64,000 nucleotides of DNA from JAFGIN01 sp050301235 (lineage in GTDB: Bacteria; Fibrobacterota; Chitinivibrionia; Chitinivibrionales; Chitinispirillaceae). Each line of letters opens with the position of its first letter. Positions within the stretch are counted from its first letter, which is position 1. The stretch lies in contig JBNKZD010000106.1 of assembly GCA_050301235.1 (NCBI GenBank), positions 1-64,000 on the forward strand, in the 5' to 3' direction. Below are positions 34,532-43,305 of the stretch, piece after piece. Below the pieces are notes generated by a model. It ran no database searches. It saw only the letters and a list, made by a program, of their open reading frames with translations, and was not told where the DNA came from. Made by a program: the position numbers and the translations under genes.

Positions 34532-36103
34532 TTACCGTCCGGACGAAGTTGATTTATTATACAGCGCGCTATTTTTTCCTATGCTCTTTTGAACAACACA
34601 ATCTGAAACCCAGTACTCTGCATCTTTGCGGTATTTGCTTTCTGCAAAATTTTCAAGCAGATATTCATACCAGAACTGTGCAGCATCTATCAGTGAAGTA
34701 TTCCTGAGCAGATGGGCATGATCAATAATCACCTTATCCAGATCTTCATTTTTGTGAGTACATTCAACGTACTGATGCAGGCAAGTGTCTGCATTTAGAA
34801 CGTCATGACTTTTCAAATGCAGTTTATACAGCATCCACAATGCATCACATCTGCCTTTCAGATTTCTTTGATCATCAGCCGAATTTTCCATAAATGTTAC
34901 GGCTGCAGCAGTATCACCGGTTTTTAGTAACAGGCTGGATCTCAATTTTGTTAAAACCTCATTAAATGTGCTGTTACTTGAATATTCAGGATGGTGTTGC
35001 AATACAGTGAGAGCATCTCCATACCTGCCTTTGGAGTCAAGTATACAACTGAAATGCTCAATCATATCACCTTCAGCTGCAAACGACAGTCCTGATGTAA
35101 ACATTATATCAATCAACGAATCAGCAGTTCTCTTTGAAATCGGTTCGGAACCATCTTCGATATCATCATATGATTGCAGGAGATTCTTTAACAGTTTTCG
35201 CTCAGGTAAATCAGGTATACTGTCGTTTGAAAGAACAACAATCGTGTCTCTCATCACCATAGCTACTTGTCCACCCTTGAGATTGGTCTTTCCTTCTCCA
35301 TTATTGTATACAGTATAAACAGATCCTGAGTTTACCGCAACTGTGACAACATGCTCCATTCGTATCACCCTGAATTTCGTTCCGGTAACCACAATATCTG
35401 CAAGTCCTGCATTAACAATAAATGATCTCTGTCTCTTTTTTGCGACCGAAAATGAAACTGCTCCCTTAAGAACATTTACCGACACCCGCTCATCTTCAAT
35501 ACGGATATCGGATACCAACGCCCCGGAATCGACAAACGCTCTCGAACCGCTGTCAAGATCAATAATATTATGTTCCTTGCCATTTTTAATAATTCTGTTG
35601 GTAGTATTATCGATTCCATCCGCATCACATCTTTTAATATCACTCGGCTTAGCGATTGACTTGCTCAACAGATCAATATTCTTTGGTTCCATTTTCATCA
35701 AAACTGAAACAGCTATTACCGACAAAAGAATCAATGCTGCAACCAGATAACCAGAATAACGCAATCTGAAATGTCGTTCATTATCTTCTATTTTGGCCCG
35801 ACCTGCTACATCTGAAATAATTGTGTCCCATTCATGCTCATCGCCACTTGATCTATCGTCTGCCCAATTACTTATCACATCTGTAACCATTTCAAACCAC
35901 AGCTCATCATTCTCCAGTCCTTTTACAGCAGGAAAATTTTTACCGGATTCAGTCAGAAAAGAATCAAAATAAAACTCTTTAAGTAAAAATCCTTTTTCAT
36001 TATTGCCTGAAAGCAACTCCGGATTATTCCCCGTCTCGAAATATGCGGGTATAATCTTTTCATAATCAGCAGGGGTACGCTTAACTCCATCTTTCGGATT
36101 CAT
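34532..36103 (-). CDS. FecR-type anti-sigma factor with helical-repeat domain
   Basis: A 523-residue single-pass membrane protein. The cytoplasmic N-terminus (1-115) should bind the sigma factor; one membrane segment lies at about 117-137 (YLVAALILLSVIAVSVLM). A FecR domain follows (about 160-270: GSRAFVDSGALVSDI, LADIVVTGTKFRVIRME, LKGGQVAMV). The last 230 residues are helical with TPR-like spacing (YGDALTVLQHHPEY, DTAAAVTFMENSA). FecR proteins restrain ECF sigma factors or pass on a periplasmic signal. Its start overlaps the sigma gene stop by ATGA (36103-36100). No TonB receptor is adjacent, unlike iron-uptake FecIR systems. Confidence 0.8.
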   Translation of the reverse strand: MNPKDGVKRTPADYEKIIPAYFETGNNPELLSGNNEKGFLLKEFYFDSFLTESGKNFPAVKGLENDELWFEMVTDVISNWADDRSSGDEHEWDTIISDVAGRAKIEDNERHFRLRYSGYLVAALILLSVIAVSVLMKMEPKNIDLLSKSIAKPSDIKRCDADGIDNTTNRIIKNGKEHNIIDLDSGSRAFVDSGALVSDIRIEDERVSVNVLKGAVSFSVAKKRQRSFIVNAGLADIVVTGTKFRVIRMEHVVTVAVNSGSVYTVYNNGEGKTNLKGGQVAMVMRDTIVVLSNDSIPDLPERKLLKNLLQSYDDIEDGSEPISKRTADSLIDIMFTSGLSFAAEGDMIEHFSCILDSKGRYGDALTVLQHHPEYSSNSTFNEVLTKLRSSLLLKTGDTAAAVTFMENSADDQRNLKGRCDALWMLYKLHLKSHDVLNADTCLHQYVECTHKNEDLDKVIIDHAHLLRNTSLIDAAQFWYEYLLENFAESKYRKDAEYWVSDCVVQKSIGKNSALYNKSTSSGR

Positions 36104-36660
36104 ACCGGTACCCCCTTTTTCCTCAATGATATACGAATCCTGTCTCTGGCGTCTTTCAGTTTCATATAAAAATTATCTTCACTGATTTTCATCGCTTCAG
36201 CAGCCTCTTTACCGTTGAACCCGCTGTAATAAAAAAGTGAGAAAGCTGTTTTTTCGCTTAGCGGACAGGCGCTCAAACCTTCATTCACCCAGTTTAAAAC
36301 TTCCCTTTTTGAAATAGATTCAAGCCCATCTCCTTGCTCCCGGTCACCCAGTATATTTTCATCAAGGAATACTTCATCTTTTAGCTTTTCAAAATAACCC
36401 TTTTTTCTAAGGTAATTCAGTGATTCATTAACTGCAATTCTGTAAATCCACGTCGAGAATCGACACTGTCCTTTAAATGAGCCCATACCGGTAACAATTT
36501 TTACGAACACATTCTGTATGATATCTTTATGGCAATCTCTGTCATATACCATTCTGGTTACCACAGCTGCAGCTATTCCTTTATGATCCATCAATAAAGA
36601 TGACAGCGCGGTTTTGTCACCCTTTTTAGCATCATCTATTCTTTTATCGAATAGTTCCAT
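36100..36660 (-). CDS. ECF-type RNA polymerase sigma factor
   Basis: A 186-residue sigma-70 family factor with only regions 2 and 4. Region 2 shows DIIQNVFVKIVTGMGSFKGQ and STWIYRIAVNESLNYLRKKG, the -10 binding and core-binding helices; region 4 shows FSLFYYSGFNGKEAAEAMKI and DNFYMKLKDARDRIRISLRK, the helix-turn-helix for the -35 element. It leads an operon with a FecR-type anti-sigma factor (four-base overlap) and a small exported protein. Target promoters cannot be deduced from this window. Confidence 0.92.
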   Translation of the reverse strand: MELFDKRIDDAKKGDKTALSSLLMDHKGIAAAVVTRMVYDRDCHKDIIQNVFVKIVTGMGSFKGQCRFSTWIYRIAVNESLNYLRKKGYFEKLKDEVFLDENILGDREQGDGLESISKREVLNWVNEGLSACPLSEKTAFSLFYYSGFNGKEAAEAMKISEDNFYMKLKDARDRIRISLRKKGVPV

Positions 36661-36751
36661 AATCGCTATTCCAGCTTCCTGTGATCTGTTTTCTATATAA
36701 TTAGATGCTCAAGATGATAAAACCTAAAAGATTTTTACCAAAAAACTTCAA

Positions 36752-36792
36752 AATAAAAAAAAGGCCCGTAGATCAACTCTACAGGCCTATTT
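36752..36792 (-). terminator. Terminator after fba (possibly bidirectional)
   Basis: Arms 36762-36772 and 36778-36788 pair over 11 positions with one mismatch, loop TCAAC. On the minus strand the stem runs into a row of U residues (A at 36751-36762), ending fba transcription; on the plus strand it is followed by TTTTTT at about 36790. Confidence 0.8.
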
Positions 36793-36817
36793 TTTAAAAA
36801 AAACTATTCAGTTCTTA

Positions 36818-37813
36818 TTATGCTTTTCCAGCACTTCCAAGAACATTTTCATTCTTATCGATGATCATCTTGATCAGCTCATCTCGAGCAGGTCCAAGAT
36901 ATTTACGTGGATCGAATTCATCCGGTTTCTCTGCAAAAACTTTTCTGATCATTGCCGTCATAACAAGACGACCATCAGAATCGATATTGATTTTGCAAAC
37001 AGCGGATTTAGCAGCTTTCCGAAGTTGTTCTGCAGGAATACCAACAGCAGCCTGGAGCTTTCCACCAAAACCATTGATCATATCAACATACGATGGTACT
37101 ACAGAACTTGCTCCATGAAGGACAATCGGAAAACCTGGAATTCTTTTTTCGATCTCTTCAAGAATATCGAAACGCAACGGAGGAGGAACAAGTACTCCTT
37201 CAGCGTTCTTTGTACACTGTTCTGGTTTGAACTTGTAAGCACCATGTGAAGTACCAATTGAAATTGCCAGAGAATCTACACCTGTTTTCTTAACAAAGTC
37301 TTCAACCTGATCAGGCTGGGTATAGATCGATTTTGCAGCGACAACATCGTCTTCAATACCGCTGAGAACACCAAGTTCTCCTTCAACGGTAACATCGTAC
37401 TTATGAGCGTATTCAACAACTTTTGAAGTAAGTTCGACGTTTTTGTCATATTCATGATGTGATCCGTCGATCATAACTGAAGAGAATCCGCTTTCGATAC
37501 ACTGAACACAAAGTTCAAATGTATCACCATGATCAAGATGCAATGCGATTGGGATGTTATACCCTGCATCACGTGCCATTTGAACAGCACCCTGCCCCAT
37601 GTAGCGTAAAAGAATTGGATTGGCGTATTTACGCGCGCCGCTGGACACCTGCATAATCACCGGGGAATTTGATTTTCCACATGCAGTGACAATAGCCTGT
37701 ATCTGTTCCATATTATTGAAGTTATATGCCGGAATAGCATACTGGCCTTCAATAGCTTTCTTAAACATCTCTTTTGTATTAGAGAAACCAAGATCCTTAT
37801 AACTAACTGCCAT
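36818..37813 (-). CDS. fba: Fructose-bisphosphate aldolase, class II
   Basis: A 331-residue zinc-dependent aldolase that splits fructose 1,6-bisphosphate in glycolysis. Zinc and catalytic residues are visible in HLDHGD (His 92, Asp 94, His 95), and MIDGSHHEYDKN, VEGELGVLSG, SIGTSHGAYK and VLHGASSV match the class IIB type. Length is normal. It is separated from rplQ by 74 bases with no obvious promoter, so it may be read through from the ribosomal superoperon or have its own start. The gene ends in its own terminator. Confidence 0.96.
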   Translation of the reverse strand: MAVSYKDLGFSNTKEMFKKAIEGQYAIPAYNFNNMEQIQAIVTACGKSNSPVIMQVSSGARKYANPILLRYMGQGAVQMARDAGYNIPIALHLDHGDTFELCVQCIESGFSSVMIDGSHHEYDKNVELTSKVVEYAHKYDVTVEGELGVLSGIEDDVVAAKSIYTQPDQVEDFVKKTGVDSLAISIGTSHGAYKFKPEQCTKNAEGVLVPPPLRFDILEEIEKRIPGFPIVLHGASSVVPSYVDMINGFGGKLQAAVGIPAEQLRKAAKSAVCKINIDSDGRLVMTAMIRKVFAEKPDEFDPRKYLGPARDELIKMIIDKNENVLGSAGKA

Positions 37814-37887
37814 AATAGTTCCTTTGATTTATAATAAAACTAATCTGCAACCTGAAGAAGCAGCTCTTTTATTCTTTTTCAGAATCG

Positions 37888-38352
37888 TTATTCAGCTTTT
37901 TCCTGCGACGGGGCAGCAGAAACAGCGGCATTAGTTTCACCAACAGAGGATTTTGTACTACTCTTCTTTTTATTCTTCCGAATAGCATCAGGCTTTCCTC
38001 TACCAACGAGTTCGATTATCGACATAAGAGTATTATCGCCCTTACGTTCATCAAGCTTAATTATTCTGGTATAACCACCTTCACGTTCTTTGTAGCCTGG
38101 AGCAATATCATCAAAAAGTTTTTTGAGAACTGTTTTGTTATTTATTCTTCTTGCAGCAAGCCTGATATGGTGGAGGTCACCCTTTTTTCCGTAAGATACA
38201 AGTCTTTCGACAACACTCCGGACTTCTTTTGCTTTTGCCAGTGTAGTAACTACACGTTCTTTATCAAGTATGGAAACAGCCAGATTTGACAACATAGCTT
38301 TTCTATGACTTGCAGTCCGATTCAGTTTTCGTCCTGATACTAGATGTCGCAT
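37888..38352 (-). CDS. rplQ: Ribosomal protein L17
   Basis: A 154-residue large-subunit protein near the exit tunnel, starting MRHLVSGRKLNRTASHRKAM, the canonical L17 N-terminus. The core (about 1-118) is normal, and the last 35 residues are a Lys/Ser/Ala-rich tail (NKKKSSTKSSVGE onwards) longer than in Escherichia coli. It is the last gene of the alpha group, 44 bases after rpoA, and the superoperon may end here; I see no strong terminator before fba. Confidence 0.97.
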   Translation of the reverse strand: MRHLVSGRKLNRTASHRKAMLSNLAVSILDKERVVTTLAKAKEVRSVVERLVSYGKKGDLHHIRLAARRINNKTVLKKLFDDIAPGYKEREGGYTRIIKLDERKGDNTLMSIIELVGRGKPDAIRKNKKKSSTKSSVGETNAAVSAAPSQEKAE

Positions 38353-38396
38353 TGCGATAAACCTTCTTTAAGTTTTAATTTTTCCAGAAAAAATGT

Positions 38397-39386
38397 TCAG
38401 GAAGCATCCTGAACATTACCCATAATTTTGTCAACATCCATTCCGAATGTCAAACCAAGATTGTTAAGAACCTGATTTAATTCTATCAATGATTTTCTAC
38501 CAAAGTTTTTATACTTGAGCATGTCTGATTCCTGATTGCGAACAAGATCAGCCAGAGTATGTATATTGGCAGCTCTCAGACAGTTGTTCGATCTTACAGA
38601 AAGCTCCAGTTCGTCAACACGCATTTTAAGGAGCTGGCGAAGCTTTTCAGTCTTTTCATCATGAACAACTTCCTGAACCGGTTCAAATTCACCTTCAATA
38701 TTAATAAACACTTCAAGATGATCATACAACAGTTTTGCTGCATATCCCATTGCGTCTTCAACAGTGATACTACCATCAGTCCAGATATCAAAAATTACCT
38801 TATCAAGATCTGTTCTCTGACCGACACGTGTATTTTCAACAACATAGTTAACTTTGGTAACAGGCGAAAAAAGAGCATCGATCGGTATAGTACCGACAGG
38901 ATCTTCTTCAGAACGGTTCATCTCAGCAGAAACATATCCTCTACCGTCTGTTACATGCATTTCGATTTTAAGTTTTGCATCTTTGTTGATAGTTGCAATA
39001 TGTAAGTCTGGATTAAGGATTATAACATCAGGATTTTTTTCGATATCTGATGCTTTAACTTCACCTTCACCACTGACTTCAAGACGTAATGTTGTGTCAT
39101 GATCGGCAATCAGCTTGATCCTTAATTGCTTAATATTAAGGATTATATCTGTAACATCTTCCGCAACACCTTCCAGTGTTGAATATTCATGCATTGCACC
39201 ATCGATACGAATTGAAGTAACAGCCGCACCCTGTAATGAAGAAAGAAGAATTCTTCTAAGCGGGTTTCCAATTGTGTGTCCCCAGCCTCTTTCCAAAGGC
39301 TCAACGACAACACGGCCGTAGTTTGGAATATTTTCAGGGTTCTCGATCTGGATGCCTTTCGGCATCATCAAACTTTTCCATTTCAT
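38397..39386 (-). CDS. rpoA: RNA polymerase alpha subunit
   Basis: A 329-residue subunit that nucleates core polymerase assembly. The N-terminal dimer domain (about 10-235) contains GWGHTIGNPLRRILLSSLQG; the flexible linker then leads to a C-terminal DNA/activator-binding domain (about 260-320, NCLRAANIHTLADLV and FGRKSLIELNQVLNNLGL). The start MKWKSLMMPKG is preceded by GGGAGAG at ten bases; an internal ATG pair at residues 7-8 is possible. It follows rpsD by 20 bases. Confidence 0.98.
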   Translation of the reverse strand: MKWKSLMMPKGIQIENPENIPNYGRVVVEPLERGWGHTIGNPLRRILLSSLQGAAVTSIRIDGAMHEYSTLEGVAEDVTDIILNIKQLRIKLIADHDTTLRLEVSGEGEVKASDIEKNPDVIILNPDLHIATINKDAKLKIEMHVTDGRGYVSAEMNRSEEDPVGTIPIDALFSPVTKVNYVVENTRVGQRTDLDKVIFDIWTDGSITVEDAMGYAAKLLYDHLEVFINIEGEFEPVQEVVHDEKTEKLRQLLKMRVDELELSVRSNNCLRAANIHTLADLVRNQESDMLKYKNFGRKSLIELNQVLNNLGLTFGMDVDKIMGNVQDAS

Positions 39387-39406
39387 TGCGTTTTAACTCT
39401 CCCTTT

Positions 39407-40030
39407 TTATCTGGAGTAAAGTTCAACAACGAGCTGTTCCTGAACGTTAACTGGTATTGCAGCTCTTTCCGGTATGCGAATTACGGAACCTTCAAGTTTA
39501 ACTTTGTCAACAGTTAACCACTCCGGAATATCCCGCAACGCTTTTAGTGAATTGTGGATTGCTTCAAGAGTTTTACTTTTTTCTTTAACTTGTATAATGT
39601 CGCCAGCTTTTAACTGATAAGACGGTATATTGACTTTTTTACCATTAATTGAAAAGTGATTGTGAAGAACCAGCTGACGAGCACTTGACCGTGATGGAGC
39701 AAAGCCCAGACGGTAGACGATATTATCAAGTCTCATTTCCAGGAGTTGAAGAAGTCTTTCACCAGTAACTCCGGTTGATGCAGCTGACTTTTCAAAATAT
39801 AGCTCAAATTGTTTTTCCAGAACGCCATACATTCTGCGAATTTTCTGTTTTTCACGCAACTGCTGATTGTATTCTGTAGCAGAGCGTCTTCTTTTTGACA
39901 CTCTCATCCCTGGCGGAAACGGCCTGCGTTCCATTGCACAACGTTCAGATTTGCATCGTTCACCCTTGAGCATCAACTTCATGCCTTCCCTGCGGCATTG
40001 TCTGCACCGAGGGCCATGATAAACAGCCAT
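39407..40030 (-). CDS. rpsD: Ribosomal protein S4, zinc-binding form
   Basis: A 207-residue small-subunit assembly protein. The N-terminus has four cysteines (positions 9, 12, 26 and 31: CRQC and CKSERC), the C+ zinc version. The S4 RNA-binding domain is at about 95-160 (RLDNIVYRLGFAPSRSSARQ, HNHFSINGKKV). S4 binds 16S rRNA early and in many bacteria represses its own operon (family knowledge). 72 bases separate it from rpsK, the largest spacer of the alpha group and a possible site of control. Confidence 0.98.
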   Translation of the reverse strand: MAVYHGPRCRQCRREGMKLMLKGERCKSERCAMERRPFPPGMRVSKRRRSATEYNQQLREKQKIRRMYGVLEKQFELYFEKSAASTGVTGERLLQLLEMRLDNIVYRLGFAPSRSSARQLVLHNHFSINGKKVNIPSYQLKAGDIIQVKEKSKTLEAIHNSLKALRDIPEWLTVDKVKLEGSVIRIPERAAIPVNVQEQLVVELYSR

Positions 40031-40102
40031 GATGTTTCTCCCCGACCTTTTTTCTGATCTTATATTAGATTGATTACTATTATTAACACAATAAAATGAT
40101 AG

Positions 40103-40501
40103 TTACACTCTTCTGCGCTTTGGAGGCCTGCAACCATTGTGAGGAACAGCAGTAAAATCTTTAATCGCTGTAACTCTGATTCCGGCAGCTGCTAACGACC
40201 TGATTGCACTTTCCCGTCCATTACCAGCACCTCTCAGATGTACTTCTACCTTTCTTACACCTGCGTCAAAGGCAGCTTTTGCAACAACTTCAGCTGCAAT
40301 GCCTGCTGCAAAAGGTGTGCTTTTCCTCGAACCCTTGAATCCTGATTTTCCAGGGGTATTCCATGCGATTACGTTCCCCTTTAAGTCGGTGATGTTAATC
40401 AGAGTATTATTGAATGTAGCTCTAACGTGAGCAACACCCTCTGAAGAGGCACGCTTCTTGATTTTCTTGGCAACTTCTTTACTTGAAGATTCTTTATTCA
40501 T
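40103..40501 (-). CDS. rpsK: Ribosomal protein S11
   Basis: A 132-residue platform protein of the small subunit. Signature segments: VAHVRATFNNTLINITDLKG, WNTPGKSGFKGSRKSTPFAA, VEVHLRGAGNGRESAIRSLA and the end PHNGCRPPKRRRV. The first 18 residues (Lys/Ser/Glu-rich) are a basic extension. It sits 28 bases after rpsM and binds rRNA next to S18 and S21 in the mature subunit. Confidence 0.98.
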   Translation of the reverse strand: MNKESSSKEVAKKIKKRASSEGVAHVRATFNNTLINITDLKGNVIAWNTPGKSGFKGSRKSTPFAAGIAAEVVAKAAFDAGVRKVEVHLRGAGNGRESAIRSLAAAGIRVTAIKDFTAVPHNGCRPPKRRRV

Positions 40502-40529
40502 CTTCCTTCAGACTCTCCCTGTGATTTTG

Positions 40530-40910
40530 TTATTTAGCCGGAGCTTTTTTCTTATTGGCTATTGTCCTACGCGGACCTTTTCTTGTCCTGGAATTGGTAC
40601 GAGTTCTCTGCCCTCTTGCAGGAAGACCTTTTCTATGACGAAGTCCTCTGTAACAACCGACATCCATTAACCTTTTAATATTCATCCTGATAGCAGCTCT
40701 TAAATTACCCTCAGTCTGAAATTCACTGTCGATAATCTTTCTTATTTTATCTAGTTCGTCTTCAGAAAGATCTTTTACTCTTCTATTACCATCAATGCCT
40801 GCTTTCTGCAGAATGACAGCAGCTGAAGCTTTCCCTATTCCAAAGACATAGGTTAAGCTGATAATACTTCTTTTGTTTGCTGGTATATCAACACCTGCTA
40901 CACGAGCCAC
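40530..40910 (-). CDS. rpsM: Ribosomal protein S13
   Basis: A 126-residue small-subunit head protein contacting the P-site tRNA and L5. It starts MARVAGVDIPANKRSIISLT, contains YVFGIGKASAAVIL, and has the conserved end GLPARGQRTRTNSRTRKGPR followed by a basic tail. The tail reaching tRNA is complete. First gene of the alpha group, 42 bases after rpmJ. Confidence 0.98.
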   Translation of the reverse strand: MARVAGVDIPANKRSIISLTYVFGIGKASAAVILQKAGIDGNRRVKDLSEDELDKIRKIIDSEFQTEGNLRAAIRMNIKRLMDVGCYRGLRHRKGLPARGQRTRTNSRTRKGPRRTIANKKKAPAK

Positions 40911-40952
40911 AGTTGGACCCCCTTAAAACAATAATTCAAAAAAGTTATTTAA

Positions 40953-41069
40953 TTATCCCTGACGTTGTTTATGCTTAGCACTTTTAGCACAGATAACCCG
41001 AATAACACCTTTTCTCTTGATTATCTTGCATTCTTTACACATTGGTTTAACTGATGCACGTACTTTCAA
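40953..41069 (-). CDS. rpmJ: Ribosomal protein L36, zinc-binding form
   Basis: A 38-residue protein starting with TTG at 41069. It reads MKVRASVKPMCKECKIIKRK and then GVIRVICAKSAKHKQRQG, the complete L36. The zinc ligands are Cys 11, Cys 14, Cys 27 and His 33 (C+ type). It lies 11 bases after infA, its standard place. The TTG start is unusual for this gene but no ATG fits; the upstream AAGGGGCTG (41072-41080) may serve as ribosome site. Confidence 0.95.
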   Translation of the reverse strand: MKVRASVKPMCKECKIIKRKGVIRVICAKSAKHKQRQG

Positions 41070-41080
41070 TTACAGCCCCT

Positions 41081-41299
41081 TTATTTGTATCGATAAGTAA
41101 TTCGACCTCTGGTAAGATCGTATGGTGACAATTCGACCAGGACCTTATCCCCAGGAAGAATTCGTATATAATTCATCCTCATTTTTCCAGAAATATGCGC
41201 TAATATTTCATGTTTATTTTCCAGCATCACTTTAAATGCTGCATTTGGAAGTGTTTCTGTAACTGTCCCTTCAACTTGAATGGAATCGTTTTTTCCCAT
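41081..41299 (-). CDS. infA: Translation initiation factor IF-1
   Basis: A 72-residue OB-fold factor that occupies the A site during initiation. It reads KNDSIQVEGTVTETLPNAAF, then HISGKMRMNYIRILPGDKVL and the end ELSPYDLTRGRITYRYK, complete and typical. It lies between secY (25 bases upstream) and rpmJ (11 bases downstream); adk and map, which often intervene, are absent. Confidence 0.98.
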   Translation of the reverse strand: MGKNDSIQVEGTVTETLPNAAFKVMLENKHEILAHISGKMRMNYIRILPGDKVLVELSPYDLTRGRITYRYK

Positions 41300-41324
41300 A
41301 ATTTAGATTTACAGCGCGAAGATT

Positions 41325-42647
41325 TTAGTATCTTCTGCCGCGCAATCTTCCTTTCTTCAAAAAACCTTCATAATTACGCATTTGAAGATGAGATTCTAAT
41401 TGCTGAATTGTATCCAGTGCAACACCTACAACAATCAGCACACTTGTTCCACCAAAGTAAAAGTCTATTTTCATCCCACCCATTAAAAGAAATGGCGCGA
41501 TCGAAATAAAAGCCAGAAAAACTGATCCTGGCAATGTAATTCTTGTTAAAACATTATCAAGAAATTCAGCAGTTTTCTTTCCTGGCCTGATACCAGGTAT
41601 AAAACCACCGGATCTTTTTAAATTATCTGCAATATCGACTGGATTGAAAATTATTGCAGTGTAAAAATAGGTAAAGAATATAATTAATAGCGCATAGAGA
41701 AGCGAATATAAAATGCCACCGGGAGCAAGCATTCTTGAAATATCTTCCATCGCTAAAGATTCGGGAAAGAAATTCCTAACCATGCCGGGTAACGTCATAA
41801 TCGATGATGCAAAAATAATCGGTATAACGCCAGCCATATTTAATCTGAGTGGTAAAACAGTATTTTGTCCAGCATACATCTTATTATTAATAACTTTTTT
41901 AGGCGTCTGAATAGGTATTCTTCTCATGGCCTGCGTCATTAATACAATAAATGCTGTCATACCAATAATTACAGCAAGTATTAAAAGCTCCATAAAAGGA
42001 TGCCGTGTTCCTGCCATCATTTGCTGTATCTCAGAGACTATCGCACCTGGAATTCTTGCAACGATACCGATCATGATAATGAGCGAAATACCGTTACCTA
42101 TCCCTCTACTTGTAATCTGTTCACCTAACCACATTATTATGATTGTACCTGTGGTTAAACTGATAATTGTAAGTATCGTAAATTTGATTCCTAATAAACT
42201 CTCATGAACTGCATGTAATCCTGTTACAGGTGATTGCACACTCTGTAGCCATATGCTGATACTCAACGCCTGAATGATTGAAATAATAACCGTTCCATAT
42301 CTAGTGTATTGAGTAATCTTCTTTTTTCCCTCTCCACCTTCACGCTGTAGCTTGTGAAAATAGGGAAAAACAGTTCCCATCAACTGAATGATAATAGAAG
42401 CGCTGATATAAGGCATGATACCACATGCAAATACAGTTACTCTTTTGAATGCCCCTCCGACAAACATGTCATAAAGTCCAAACAAAGAGTTTGAGGACTG
42501 TTCCAAAAAGTCACCGAGTACATCGGGGTCAATTCCAGGAGTTGGAATATGCCCACCGAGCCTATAAATGAAAATAATACCCATAGTGAAGAGTATTTTT
42601 TTTCTTAACTCAGGTATTCTGAACAGATTTTTAAAGGTCTCAAGCAC
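41325..42647 (-). CDS. secY: Protein translocase subunit SecY
   Basis: A 440-residue channel protein with ten membrane segments. The first cytoplasmic part (MLETFKNLFRIPELRKKILF) leads into helix 1 (FTMGIIFIYRLGGHIPTPGI) and the plug region; the conserved loops GEQITSRGIGNGISLIIMIG and IRPGKKTAEFLDNVLTRIT are present, and the C-terminus ends with the ribosome-facing GFLKKGRLRGRRY. It translocates secreted and membrane proteins with SecE/SecG, and it starts eight bases inside the end of rplO. Confidence 0.97.
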   Translation of the reverse strand: MLETFKNLFRIPELRKKILFTMGIIFIYRLGGHIPTPGIDPDVLGDFLEQSSNSLFGLYDMFVGGAFKRVTVFACGIMPYISASIIIQLMGTVFPYFHKLQREGGEGKKKITQYTRYGTVIISIIQALSISIWLQSVQSPVTGLHAVHESLLGIKFTILTIISLTTGTIIIMWLGEQITSRGIGNGISLIIMIGIVARIPGAIVSEIQQMMAGTRHPFMELLILAVIIGMTAFIVLMTQAMRRIPIQTPKKVINNKMYAGQNTVLPLRLNMAGVIPIIFASSIMTLPGMVRNFFPESLAMEDISRMLAPGGILYSLLYALLIIFFTYFYTAIIFNPVDIADNLKRSGGFIPGIRPGKKTAEFLDNVLTRITLPGSVFLAFISIAPFLLMGGMKIDFYFGGTSVLIVVGVALDTIQQLESHLQMRNYEGFLKKGRLRGRRY

Positions 42648-43095
42648 GGATAATTACCTCAGCTTTCCCTTTTGCTTTTTCAATCTTTTCTTTTGCACTC
42701 TTGGAAAATGAATGCACTTTTACATTAAAAGACTTTGTCAATTCGCCATTACCCAGAATCTTAACAGGACGGTCAACCTCATGAATTAACCCGCACTTGT
42801 GAAGTATCTCGACAGTAATATCTTTCATATCTGTTTCAAGAGATTCAAGATTTCCTACATTAACAATCTGGTAGGTTACTTTGAAAGGAGAAATAAACCC
42901 TCGTTTTGGTATACGCCGTGTGAGCGGGGTCTGTCCACCTTCAAAGTAGAACTTGGTGTATGCTCCACTGCGAGCTCCATCACCATTGTTTCCTCTTCCG
43001 GATGTACTACCATTGCCGCTGCCAGTTCCACGTCCAATACGTTTTGCTGTTTTTCGAGAACCGCGGACTGGTTTCAAATCATTTAACTTCAACAT
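42640..43095 (-). CDS. rplO: Ribosomal protein L15
   Basis: A 151-residue late-assembling large-subunit protein. It starts MLKLNDLKPVRGSRKTAKRI and has the Gly-rich GRGTGSGNGSTSGRGNNGDGARSG, typical of L15. The frame is open to 43164, but GGAG at 43103-43106 sits seven bases before the ATG at 43095 (four before an adjacent ATG at 43098). Its end overlaps secY by eight bases. Confidence 0.96.
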   Translation of the reverse strand: MLKLNDLKPVRGSRKTAKRIGRGTGSGNGSTSGRGNNGDGARSGAYTKFYFEGGQTPLTRRIPKRGFISPFKVTYQIVNVGNLESLETDMKDITVEILHKCGLIHEVDRPVKILGNGELTKSFNVKVHSFSKSAKEKIEKAKGKAEVIIRA

Positions 43096-43097
43096 CA

Positions 43098-43289
43098 TTA
43101 TTCTCCAACAATATCTTCGATTTTGACAAGATGCTTTACAGTATTGACCATGCCTCTGATACAAGGCGAGTCTTCATGAATTACCGATCTATTAATTTTG
43201 CGCAAACCCAAAGCACGAATTGTTTTCTTCTGAGCATCAAGAGTCCCAATAATGCTTTTGATTTGAGTAACTTTTATTTTTTTACTCAT
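43098..43289 (-). CDS. rpmD: Ribosomal protein L30
   Basis: A 63-residue protein: IKVTQIKSIIGTLDAQKKTI followed by LGLRKINRSVIHEDSPCIRG, the L30 signature. It is complete and lies between rpsE and rplO, the order found in most bacteria. L30 is lost in some phyla, so its presence is mildly informative. Confidence 0.96.
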   Translation of the reverse strand: MSKKIKVTQIKSIIGTLDAQKKTIRALGLRKINRSVIHEDSPCIRGMVNTVKHLVKIEDIVGE

Positions 43290-43305
43290 TTTTCACTTCC
43301 TTATA

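Noticed and set aside
37814..37887. A terminator between rplQ and fba
   Set aside because: Only a weak CTGC/GCAG stem with a long loop and no following U-run is present on the minus strand.
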